From the NCBI RefSeq assembly GCF_905220565.1, contig NC_059395.1:12813289-12877288 (forward strand): a DNA stretch of 64,000 nt. Direction: 5' to 3'. The number at the start of each line of letters is the position of its first letter. Positions within the stretch are counted from its first letter, which is position 1. The position numbers and the translations under genes were made by a program. This stretch comes from Melitaea cinxia (Eukaryota > Arthropoda > Insecta > Lepidoptera > Nymphalidae). A model generated the notes under the pieces. That model made no database searches. It was not told the origin of the DNA and saw only the letters and a list, made by a program, of their open reading frames with translations. Positions 54,901 to 64,000 of the stretch are shown here, one piece after another.

Positions 54901-57624
54901 TAGGTGGAGACTTATTCGATAGTATCGCAGCTGCTTCTAAATTTTCCGAGCCTCAAGCGCGTTTGCTAATAGGTCACCTAACATCAGCTATTGCATACCT
55001 ACACTCGCTTTCTATCGTGCATCGAGACATCAAACCCGAAAACCTTTTGGTAAGACTTCATTTAACTGTCATTCAATGTAACACTCACAACATTAGCTGC
55101 AATATAAAACATAATAAGTTTAATATCCTCTTTTAGAATCCAAATGCACTACCTTAATTATTCATTGATGTAGAAGTCATCATACAAGTAAATATGAATA
55201 TGATGATACTGATATGCTGACTAATCTTCACAGAAAAACTAAACAACTATCAAAGTATGTTTGCTAAATAACAAAGTAGTAAAAACTCAGGGGTATACAA
55301 TTAGATGCCTGCAAATATGAATGTTAAAGTTATTTTGTACATGTGTGACCACACAATCTAGATATAAGAAAAGCAAGGAAACAATATTATTGACATACTC
55401 TTCATGTCACAATTTCCCTATTGTGTTCCAACATTAAATTTTATAATGCATTTCAAAATAATAAACCGTTTCTGAAATAAAATTGTGTGATTATGTTGTA
55501 GGTTGAAGTAGGTCCTGACGGTAGTATACGTGGACTGAAGCTAGCTGACTTTGGACTAGCGGTGGAAGTGTGGAGGCCGCTGCACGCCGTCTGCGGGACG
55601 CCGACGTACGTGGCGCCAGAGATCCTGCTCGAGACTGGATACGGGCTCAAGGTATTATTTTATATACTATACAGAATGTTCGACTCCTAACTACGTTCCT
55701 TCAAATGGTCGGTTCTGCAGGTGTAAAAGGAATTTGTTTTTTACGCGGAACATGATCTATAACGCCCACAAAACCCCATCTGAAGTAATGTAATTAGGAG
55801 TCGAATACCCTATATATAATTATATGTAATATGTATACATACAATATTACAAAGAAAAAAAGAGTACAGTTTTTTAATCTTCTATAAATAGAATTGTGTC
55901 TACACTCAATGTCTAGCACTAAATGTGAGAACAAATAGATCGATTCGAATAATTTGACAAAAAGAAGGTACTTACAGAATGAAAATATATTATACAACTA
56001 GGTTGGTAAACAAGCGTAGGTATGGCACATGTGATGGTAAGCAAATACTGTAGGCTATAAATGCCACAAATACCAGAAGCATCGGAAGCGCGTAGCCGAC
56101 CCTACCCCCAATCATCCCCAAGAGCTCTGGTCACCTTACCACAGGAACAGAACACTGCTTGAAAGCAGTATTTTTTAACTGTGATCTTCTGTAAGGTCGA
56201 GGTACTTTCCCAGTCAAGCTACTCCAGATTTTTAGCATGATATTTCCTGGTATCCTCCCCACGTTACTGAGTTAATAAAAGAAAATTGTAAGATTTAACA
56301 TAACGACAATTCCAACTTCACACATGTTACATTTCAAAAGAAAGGACAGCGTTTGTTGGATCAGCTAGCATATAATATTAATTAAAACATTAAAATATAT
56401 TATTCGTTTTCAAGATCGACGTGTGGGCGGCGGGCGTGATCCTCTACATCCTGCTGTGCGGGTTCCCGCCGTTCTCGTCGGCGGACGGCGACCAGGAGAA
56501 GCTGTTCGACGCGATCCTGTCGGCGCGGCTGGAGTTCCCCGCGCCGCACTGGGAGCGCGTGTCGGCCGGGGCCATCGACCTCGTCGCCAACATGCTGCGC
56601 CCGCAGCCCGAGCTGCGGTTCGCGGCCGAGGATGTGCTTGACCACGACTGGATGTCGGTCAGTAGACGGTACACACGCTTCAAGAAGTGGGAGCGAACCA
56701 TGTTCTGTACCTATATTGAATAATTCATAATCTTCAAATAGATTTTTTTAAAACAATTATAAAGGATTACGCTTAGAACCTTACCGCAGTTAAATAAAAC
56801 AAAAAATGAAATCATTTAAACGTATCAATTACTTATTCTAAATTGTTATGTTATTGACTAAAATACAAAGAAAAATCTTAAATATTGAATACCAAATTTA
56901 ATTAGCTAATATATAGTTATTTCAATGTATTATTATAATCAGTCGATTTCAGATTCCAAAACAACATGTGTGTGATAAAAGTTGATATAGGTACAAATAA
57001 TTGAATAATTTTAAAAGTTTATTAAAAAACCAAATCATTTAATTTCATTTTACTAAAAACAGACGTTTTTGTTGACTAATAATTAAGCCTATCCAAAGTT
57101 AAAGAGCAATTGGGAACCCATTTATAACATACAGCAATTTTTAATAAGACTGACATTTAGTAAAGTTGAGACCACCATACGAAACTACGTCCTTGTAAAT
57201 GAAAGGGTTAAATATAAATATTAAATATTGTTGTGTCAAACAAATCATACCACGCGCACGCTTGCTAGCGCCCACTACAGGTGGTTCAATGACCTCTGTG
57301 AAATCGATCTAATAGTGGTTGGCAAATAAAAATTCCATAAATAGCTCAGGTTCAGCTTTTGTACGTCATGCTTACGTAAGTAGTATTAACGAGCAAATGT
57401 TACGTCGTAAATTGTATACGACAGTTTGTAGACAAACTTACAAAATACTTGAGGTTGAAAATAAAAACCATTTTGAATATGTATTTTTGACAAAGCTCTA
57501 CATTCGTATTATGTGAAAATCTCCTTTTCTTTTTTAACTTCTTTTTTCTTCGCTGTACCAGAAGCGCGTATGTTTGCATAACATGAGGTAAATCGCCTGT
57601 CTTTTGCTGGTTATTTTTATTAAA

Positions 57625-57656
<32 letters not shown>

Positions 57657-57725
57657 TTTATTTTCCAGGATGACTACGATGAGATGTGCGACTTTCGTAC
57701 TTGGTACGACGAAGATTCCTCATAG
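48993..57725 (+). CDS. Doublecortin-like protein kinase, 12 coding exons
   Basis: Microtubule-binding Ser/Thr kinase of the DCLK/zyg-8 group (CaMK-like). Coding exons: 48993-49210, 49661-49760, 50075-50269, 50950-51063, 51285-51472, 51557-51652, 52475-52632, 54258-54376, 54516-54615, 54904-55049, 55502-55651, 56415-56657 and the terminal 57669-57725 (13 segments if the terminal one is used), giving 627 residues. Two doublecortin domains: about 48-135 (KAKRIRFFRNGDKFYSGVII) and about 193-290 (IVTIIRNGVKPRKVCRLLLN). A low-complexity Ala/Gly linker spans about 304-345. The kinase domain covers about 350-607: G-loop GDGNF, Lys379 in YALKVIDK, HRDIKPEN with Asp471, DFG Asp494, GTPTYVAPE, and AAGVILYILLCGFPPF. 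Both halves being present identifies the family. A non-coding first exon ends at 48916, followed by a 75-bp intron. The C terminus may vary (see findings). Confidence 0.95.
49211..52474. other. Kinase gene introns 2-7
   Basis: Introns of 450, 314, 680, 221, 84 and 822 bp between the listed exons are AT-rich and show no extra coding signal or recognisable repeats. Confidence 0.6.
52650..52895 (+). repeat. Retroposon 3' tail in a kinase intron
   Basis: CCACTTACCATTAGGTGTAG, then GTTTGTTTGTCACACTTGTA and an A-run (52882-52890) form the common lepidopteran LINE/SINE 3' tail. The upstream limit is uncertain. The rest of this intron up to 54257 shows nothing recognisable. Confidence 0.45.
55671..55813. 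repeat. Small TIR element (MITE) in a kinase intron
   Basis: Inverted ends TTCGACTCCTAACTAC (left) and GTAATTAGGAGTCGAA (right) differ at one position. Length about 143 bp, no coding capacity. A one-sided relative is at 24737. Confidence 0.75.
56000..56300 (+). repeat. Repeat family R3 copy in a kinase intron
   Basis: Shares AGAGCTCTGGTCACCTTA and GGTCGAGGTACTTTCCCAGT with the reverse-strand copy at 32985-33290. A Helitron-like end GGATCAGCTAG lies near 56360-56368. Confidence 0.5.
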
Positions 57726-59887
57726 CCGCGCGACGCTGGCCGCCCGTCCGACACGTCCGACGGCTGATCGTCGCCGTCCGCTTGCTGTTTGCGTTGTGCT
57801 GCTCACAGGCATGCCTTCATATTAACACCAATACCAAAGTTATTCCATAATATATGTAATATAAAAATTATCGAAATAACTGCACGTGTGTTCAATTTAA
57901 AAAAAAATATTCGATCAAATTATTGTGGTGCAGTATCATTGTTGATGTTCTGGTTTTTATACTGATATCCTCACTGATTGACATGTTAATAATTAATCAT
58001 CAAATGAATTCTCTATTTATTTTCTATATGCATTTTATGTATATTTTTTAAGAGATGTAGCATTAATTATTAGTATTTATGTGGCTGTAAAACCAGTTTT
58101 TATTTAGTATTATGTAGTTTTCTTTTTCTTTAATATGATCGGCCGATAAATTTAAATGCATTTAATTCTTTGGCTATCAACAATCAATAAAAAAACGATC
58201 TCCATTATTGCATTACTAGGCTACTTATTTATATATTTTTTACAGATTAATCATATCTTCAAATTAGATTTATAGCTCTAAGTAGCATATCATGCTCTTT
58301 CTCAGAGGCCTATTGTAATTGCATTAGGAGAGATATGTTGAAATAACAGAAACGGCTGTCAAAAATTATACAATACAAACTATTTGTGTATGAAAACAAA
58401 AATACCAGTTTATCGATAGGGTTATCTTTTGGACTAGCTTTGGGCTCATAAAAATGGTGCATATCTTCTACTCTTTAGTTAACTAGTTTTTTTTTAAACA
58501 ATAAAACATTTTTTGTTAGATATCATAGTTGGTTAATTTTATTTATTTTAATATAAACAATAAAAGAATTTACACCTATAATTTTAGTAAAAGTTTTTGT
58601 AACACCACGGCACAATAACTGATTTCTGCAAAATTTACTTAATTAAAATTGTGTGTAGTTTGGACTCCATGTAGCTAATATTTAATAAAAAATAATGAGA
58701 AGAACAGTTATAGACATTAACCTATATAATTTTTATTTCATAATCAGTGTGCAGTTCTAATGTTACTAGCTTAATGTTTGTATGTAATGTGATATTTCTT
58801 CACCGAAGTAATATTTAATAATCAATCACGTTTCAAATGAGTTGCTTTATTTGAAAATATCAATTTAATTTTTATTTTGCATAAATCAATTAAATCATTA
58901 AAAATGCAGTGGGAGTATTTCTTGTGCCAAATTATAAATGATTTTATCAAGTTTGATAATGATTTAAATGTATTCACTATTCATCTCGAATATTATATAG
59001 AAAAAAATCTATGTTAACAGTTTGAATTAATTTTTATTTATATTAATTTTATGAAAAAATCCTAATGCATTAGACTATTAAAAAATCAGACTGATACACA
59101 TTCCTTAACTTTTTTGCTATTTAAATGAATAATGAATGGTTTCTTTTGTGTTATATTAACTTGTGAAATAACTTTCATCCTCCATAAATGTATGCCCAAA
59201 TGCTTCTCATATGATTTGAATTGTAAAAACATTGCCTTATTTTATCCTGTATAAAAAGCAATTGAAAAATTTATTTGCTTATAAAATAAATTATTTATTA
59301 AAAAAGTGTTTTTTTTTCTTTTCATATCCACGAGCCATTTTCTTTATTACCTTATTTATATTGAAAGTGTGATGCTATCAATGAAAAAATGATATTGTTC
59401 TAATAAAGAACATTTAATTCTGCTGGTGTGAATATTTTAAATTTGTAACCAATTTTTTAGTCTAAATCATATCTTGATTTATCGTAATAATATTTATTGT
59501 TGCGAAAATAACATTTTCTTCTCGTAGTTGCATTAAAAGAAAAAAATAAACAATTTTTCTCAAATATTTTACATATTAGATAAAATTGTTATTTAGCTTA
59601 GCTATAAACTTTTTTAGTAATAGAAAACTCGCAAGAGATCTTATAAATAGGCATTTTGATATAATTTATCATTTTTATTACATTTAAAAATAAAAAACAG
59701 CTTGTTACATTGTTTAACATTTAATTTTTATGATCAACTAAATCTTAATTTTGATTGATTCAGCCCGTAACATTCCTCTGCGGGCATAGGCCTGTTTCAC
59801 CATGTAGGAGAATAGTAGGAGCCTAATCCACCACGTTCCTCTACTGCTGCGGGTTGGCAGGTGAAATAGTGGAAAAATCTAACTTTA
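57726..59887. other. Kinase 3'UTR and convergent intergenic region
   Basis: The kinase and TRMT6 converge here. A candidate kinase polyadenylation signal AATAAA is at 58186-58191; others follow. 59765-59870 is a SINE-tail-like repeat (CTGCGGGCATAGGCCTG and CTGCGGGTTGGCAGGTGAAA). Otherwise AT-rich, with no gene. Confidence 0.5.
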
Positions 59888-62100
59888 CTATTTAAGTATA
59901 TATCCAGTTAAAAGAAACCCACTTGACCCATTCATCATAACTTCTGGATGTGTTCTCTCAGGTAAAATCTGCAACAAATATTAAGTGTAAAAAACAGTTT
60001 TATAATACACTTTTTGTATGTACAACATTACATACTACACTACAACACTATATCATAAAGAAAATTGTATGCATTACATATCAAAATTTTATATTACCAT
60101 CTTACCAAAAACAATTTTTTTTTATACTAAACGTTTTTTAGATTTAGTAGAGATTGTTCTTTATTTATCAATAGCCAAGTATTTAATAACCATCCATACA
60201 AATAAACATCAATCTCTATTTTCCTTGGTACCAAACAACCACTGAACTAAACTGAACCAACAACTGAACTGATTTCGCTAATTCTTTTTTTGTTGTATTT
60301 GTTATTGTCAGGAGAAAGTTTTTATGAAAGAAAAAATTAAGAAAATTGTGCGAAAAATTAGAAAATTTTAAAATACTTAACCACCATATAAAATTATTTC
60401 TAATCTAACCTTAGCGCTTTGGACAATATTTTATAAACTTTTTTAATGTAACCTTATGACGTTTGACATAGAATTGACAGAAGGTTGGTTAAAACACTGT
60501 TTTTTAATATTTCTTTTTATTAATTCATCACTTCAGCCTATCGCAGTCCATTGCTGGACATAGGCCTGCACAAGTTCGCACCAAAAATGGCGTGTGTATT
60601 GCCCATAGTCACCACGCTGGGCAGGTGAGTTGAAGGCCTGTGTATTTCAAAGCCAGTAGGTGGATGGTTATCCCGCCCGGTTGGATTTTTGAGTTCCAAA
60701 GTGGTAGTGGAACTGTGTTATCCCTGAGTCGCCTTTTACGACACCCACGGGAAGACAGGGGTTGTTTTTTTAGTTATACCAATTCAATTATTGAATTGAA
60801 TATTGATTCATAGTTAGACATGATGGGACAACGCCTGTCCGGTCAGCTAGTATTTTATAATACTCAAATACATGAAAATAGATACCTGATAATTTCTCAT
60901 CCAGTTATTTGTTAATTTTAAAGCAGCAACATTGCTTAAAGATTTGAGTGTCATATATAAGTTTTGCAGTGGTTCAGCTACACTATAATAAATAACAAAT
61001 GGTCTGCCAGGTTTTACAAATGTCATAAGTTCCAAAAATATATTTTGGGGATCTTCTTTACATGTTACTACTAACGAGTCAACTTTTTTGGATAACACCT
61101 CTGATGCGGCTATATTATCAAAATGCCATTTTGGTTTTTTCGGAGCAATTTCTGAAGCTTCATTGGTTTCATTTGATTCGGTGACCAACGTTGAGTCCTC
61201 AAGCTTAGGTTTTTTAATCTCATGTTCAATATTTTCTTCTCGTTTTCTTTTCAAGTTAGTTATACCTCCTACTGTTTCTGATGTATTAGTATCGCAACCT
61301 TGATGAACTTGTCGCAAGGCTGAGTATACATTGACTGATATACATTTATTATATTGATCTGGACTAAAATTCATAGCTAGCAATGCCTGTTTCTGAGACA
61401 TATTTCCAGGATGCATATGAACTAATTTTCCATTGCATTGTGGTCCCATTGCGCTTAATAAAGCAGCAGCTATGAGACCATTAGAACCTGAATCATAAAG
61501 CAAATGATTACCTTCACTACTAATGTTAGAAAATGCTATAATTTGGGACAAAGTATCTATTCGAACACCTTGTACCTTGCTTGGGTCCAGTTTGTACAAT
61601 ATTTCTGTGATATTACGAAGATTCGGTTTTAAGATTTGAATATATTCAAAATATTTTTTTTCTTTCTTTTTTAAATATTTTGCTTGTGAGAATTCGGTTT
61701 TATTATGAAATGTATTTGAATTTGTTATTAAAGTTTCCACAATTTCAGAGGCGCTGGTAGAATCACTTTTAAGTTCACTAATTTCATTTGCAGATAGTTT
61801 TTGAGATCTTCCATCGTCGTAAATATTTCTGTTGTCGGTACCAGAGGTTTTTAAACCAATTTCTTCGATGAGGTTAGCAGTTTCTTTTGATAGCTCTAAA
61901 TGATATTCTTTATTTCTTTTTGTACCGGTTGCTATCATTTTAAAAATAGAAAAATATTGCGACCCTTCTATTCCACTCAAATTTATCGTGTCTTTTCCTA
62001 TATTTACAGTTGAATTTGGTTTATTAAATTTATGTAGCTTTTTGTAGTTTTGTTTTTGTATAACAATATATTCACCAACTTTAATGATATGATCACTCAT
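59888..62100 (-). CDS. TRMT6: TRMT6, non-catalytic subunit of tRNA (adenine-58-N1) methyltransferase
   Basis: Nuclear partner of TRMT61; together they make m1A58 in tRNA, initiator tRNA-Met included. Exon 1 is 62100-60886 (405 codons, MSDHIIKVGEYIVIQKQNYK). Its open frame appears to run to 60847, but a CAG|GTATCT donor lies after NYQ. The second exon, 59968-59888, follows a TTGCAG acceptor in phase and encodes ILPERTHPEVMMNGSSGFLL and a short tail, matching the conserved LPxRTHPxxxMxxxSGxLL end of the family. Total 431 residues. Gcd10-type features: the N-terminal barrel with SQYFSIFKM, the KYLKKKEKKYFEYIQILKP linker, and the Rossmann-like half HLLYDSGSNGLIAAALLSAM. A catalytic SAM motif is not expected in this subunit. 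A charged low-complexity insert (residues about 275-320) is typical of insects. It is head to head with the succinyl-CoA ligase gene. Confidence 0.93.
59969..60885 (-). other. TRMT6 intron built largely of repeats
   Basis: 917 bp with GT..AG borders on the minus strand. It contains an R1 retroposon (60530-60773) and a Helitron 3' terminus CCTGTCCGGTCAGCTAG|T at 60834-60850, the latter only 35 bases from the splice donor. Confidence 0.75.
60530..60773 (+). repeat. Retroposon family R1 copy in the TRMT6 intron
   Basis: Starts at CATCACTTCAGCCTATCGCAG and shows the GGACATAGGCCTGCACAAGTT and CACGCTGGGCAGG blocks. It has an internal deletion (after CAGGTGAGTT) and is truncated at GGGAAGACAGGGG. 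It lies in the single intron between the two TRMT6 coding exons, antisense to the gene. Confidence 0.8.
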
Positions 62101-62243
62101 GTTTAAATTTATTTAAATCGACTTAATTTATAAATAAAGTCGGTGATTAAGATATTATTTTGTACAAACAATTTATAGATTATTATTTAGGTTATATTAT
62201 TGTCAAAAAAACCTGAAACACGATTCGTTTTTTTTTTTTTTTT

Positions 62244-62828
62244 ATGGACTGCATGTTAGTGCATTGCCAATGACGAGCAGGAATTAAGGATAAGGAAAAT
62301 GTTCAAAAATTGTGGATAACGGACAAGAGGATTTTTTGAGAAGATTCAGAAGCGGTGTAGCCTTCTCATTGAGAAAAACTTTCCTTTTAATTTAATTAAT
62401 ATTCCTGTACAGTTCTGAACTTTCTATTTTAGCTATAAGTGTACACATCATAATATATTTTGTGTCTGTATATATTTCTCATATTTCTACTAATATTTTA
62501 AACGAAATAAATATGATATATATAAAATTGTATTGGATTATATATTTCTTAATAATATAGACATTTAATATATTGTATATGTTTTTTATTTATTTTTTTT
62601 TCTTTTCATCGTAAAATATATTATTTTGTTTCTTCCTATCCTGAATCCTGTCATAAATTCCTTTTGTCCGTTATCCACAATTTTTGACCATTTTCCTTAA
62701 TTCCTTCTCGTCATTAGCAATGCACTAACGTGCAGTCGTTCTCTATGCTCCATGTTTTCGGGACACTATTTTCTATAGCGATCGTTCTCCTTTTCTCTAT
62801 GCTCCATGGTGCAGTCCATAAAAAAAAG
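62244..62828. repeat. Fold-back element between TRMT6 and succinyl-CoA ligase
   Basis: The left arm (62244-62335: ATGGACTGCATGTTAGTGCA, then TTGTGGATAACGGACAA) is inverted at 62661-62820 (TTGTCCGTTATCCACAA up to GGTGCAGTCCAT). The right arm has an extra block in which CTCTATGCTCCATG occurs twice (62740-62755 and 62795-62809). Non-coding; it probably is a TIR element. Confidence 0.8.
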
Positions 62829-63076
62829 TTGTCAACTGTCAATTGAATGATTGCCGATACTTGGCCGATACTTTTATACTCTTTGATTGCCGACTTGTGC
62901 CGACCAATGATAATAATATTAATAAATTATTAAAATAAATAAAATTATATTTCTGTTTCTCACCTCGAAGGTGCCGAGCCCACTGTTCGTCAAAACGTCT
63001 CAACTTAATACTTATCAAACCAGTGTAGTATTTATTTGAAGTGGCTTTTGAACCTAATATTTTTAATTTAAATTAT

Positions 63077-63084
63077 TATCGATA
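63077..63084. promoter_or_regulatory. DRE-like site TATCGATA
   Basis: Perfect 8-bp palindrome TATCGATA, the DREF-binding element of Drosophila housekeeping promoters, 79 bases upstream of the succinyl-CoA ligase start. Position and sequence fit a core promoter site; use in this species is inference. Confidence 0.4.
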
Positions 63085-63162
63085 ACGACGGGAATATAAA
63101 AGTATATTATTTAGTATTAAAAAGTGTGATTAACATAATTCTTTACTTTTATACTACAAAAA

Positions 63163-64000
63163 ATGTCTGCTATAACCAAAACCAAGAACTTTAAAGTATT
63201 GCATACCTTAACCCAAAATTATTCTCCTCGAGTAATAAGTCGAAGACATTTAAACCTTCAAGAATATCATAGTAAAGACTTATTGAGAAAACATCAAGTT
63301 TCAATTCAAAATTTTCGACTGCTTGACAGTTCTTTAGATCCAAAGTCATTAAATGGTTTTAAAGCTGACGAATATGTTGTCAAAGCACAAATCTTAGCCG
63401 GTGGTCGGGGAAAAGGACATTTCGATAATGGTTTCAAAGGAGGAGTCCATCTAACGAAAAACCAAAATGAAATACTAGATCTAGCTAAGAATATGATTGG
63501 ACATAAACTTATTACTAAACAAACACCCAAAGATGGGATACTTGTAAATAAGGTAATGGTAGCAGAAAGTGTTAACATTGTAAGAGAAACATATCTAAGT
63601 ATTGTTATGGAGAGGACATATAATGGTGCTGCATTAGTTGCATCTCCAGCTGGAGGTATGGACATTGAGGCAGTAGCTGAAAAGACCCCACACTTGCTTA
63701 AAACAGTCCCTATTGACATCCACGAAGGTGTTACTGATAAAGTGGCTAAAGAAATTGCTGAATTTCTAGAATTCAAAGGTCCTTTAGTAAATAAATGTGC
63801 AGAAGAAATTAAAAAATTATGGCAACTATTCCAGAAGGTATATAAAGATTTAATAAATGTGATATGCTGAATTCACCAACATAAGTATTATAAAATTGTT
63901 TTATCATTTTAGGTGGATGCAACTCAACTGGAAATAAATCCTTTAGTTGAGACTGATGATGGTAGAGTAGTTGCAGTTGATGCAAAAATTAATTTTGATG
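63163..64000 (+). CDS. SUCLG2: Succinyl-CoA ligase beta subunit, GDP-forming type (partial, runs off window)
   Basis: Mitochondrial matrix TCA-cycle enzyme; the beta subunit carries the nucleotide-binding ATP-grasp domain and with the alpha subunit converts succinyl-CoA to succinate with GTP or ATP formation. Exon 1 (63163-63837) encodes 225 residues: a basic, Arg-containing N-terminal presequence (ISRRHLNLQEYHS marks the mature start), then VVKAQILAGGRGKGHFDNGF then KGGVHLT of the ATP-grasp fold, KQTPKDGILVNKVMVAE, and ASPAGGMDIEAVAEKTP. Exon 2 starts at 63913 and reads VDATQLEINPLVETDDGRVV, then DAKINFD at the window edge. KQTPKxG and LNLQEY favour the G-form (SUCLG2/ScsbetaG) over SUCLA2. 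The C-terminal ligase half of about 180 residues lies outside. The start context ACAAAAAATG suits insects. Confidence 0.94.

Noticed and set aside
56400..56701. ORFs on the minus strand and in other plus frames at 56.4-56.7 kb
   Set aside because: GC-rich codon use in the kinase exon keeps the other frames open by chance.
63306..63776. 156-codon ORF antisense to succinyl-CoA ligase
   Set aside because: Shadow of a well conserved coding exon.

Overview
The window is AT-rich animal DNA with small spliced exons, short introns mixed with very long ones, and dense interspersed repeats. The proteins are insect-like and the repeats are of lepidopteran type: Helitrons ending in CTAG, mariner elements, tRNA-derived SINEs and non-LTR fragments. 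I read it as a moth or butterfly autosomal or Z contig. A nymphalid-like butterfly is possible, but only on the impression the repeats give.

Five protein genes can be supported. (1) An SLC7 amino-acid transporter light chain on the minus strand runs from a first coding exon at 40883 to a stop at 2502. It has 13 coding exons and 521 residues, with a first intron of about 26.9 kb. (2) A Rab7 GTPase (47493-46867, minus) has a coding region without introns. (3) A doublecortin-like kinase (48993-57725, plus) has 12 coding exons and about 627 residues. (4) TRMT6, the non-catalytic subunit of tRNA m1A58 methyltransferase, has two coding exons on the minus strand (62100-59888). (5) The beta subunit of succinyl-CoA ligase (GDP-forming type) starts at 63163 on the plus strand and runs off the window end. 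Exon joins were deduced from GT/AG sites, reading phase and protein continuity, and every join listed keeps the frame.

Layout: 1-2501 is 3' flank; 2.5-41.0 kb is the transporter gene, mostly introns; 41.0-46.8 kb is a repeat-rich gap with a disrupted mariner; 46.9-57.7 kb holds Rab7 and the kinase, arranged head to head; 59.9-64 kb holds TRMT6 and succinyl-CoA ligase, head to head across about 1.06 kb that contains a fold-back element. The genes do not form one pathway: they cover amino-acid uptake, late endosome traffic, microtubule-linked signalling, tRNA modification and the TCA cycle.

The most unusual content is in the mobile DNA. A Harbinger-like element is inserted into another copy of itself, with both target duplications (TTA and TAA) readable. 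One Helitron is nested in another; the inner one carries a 282-bp tandem array and two alternative 5' ends. A retroposon family has readable 9-13 bp target duplications, one copy splitting a mariner. There are two large fold-back structures. The transporter mRNA also carries a 91-codon upstream ORF that overlaps its start in another frame. I found no clearly new multi-gene system, CRISPR array or functional tRNA/rRNA gene.
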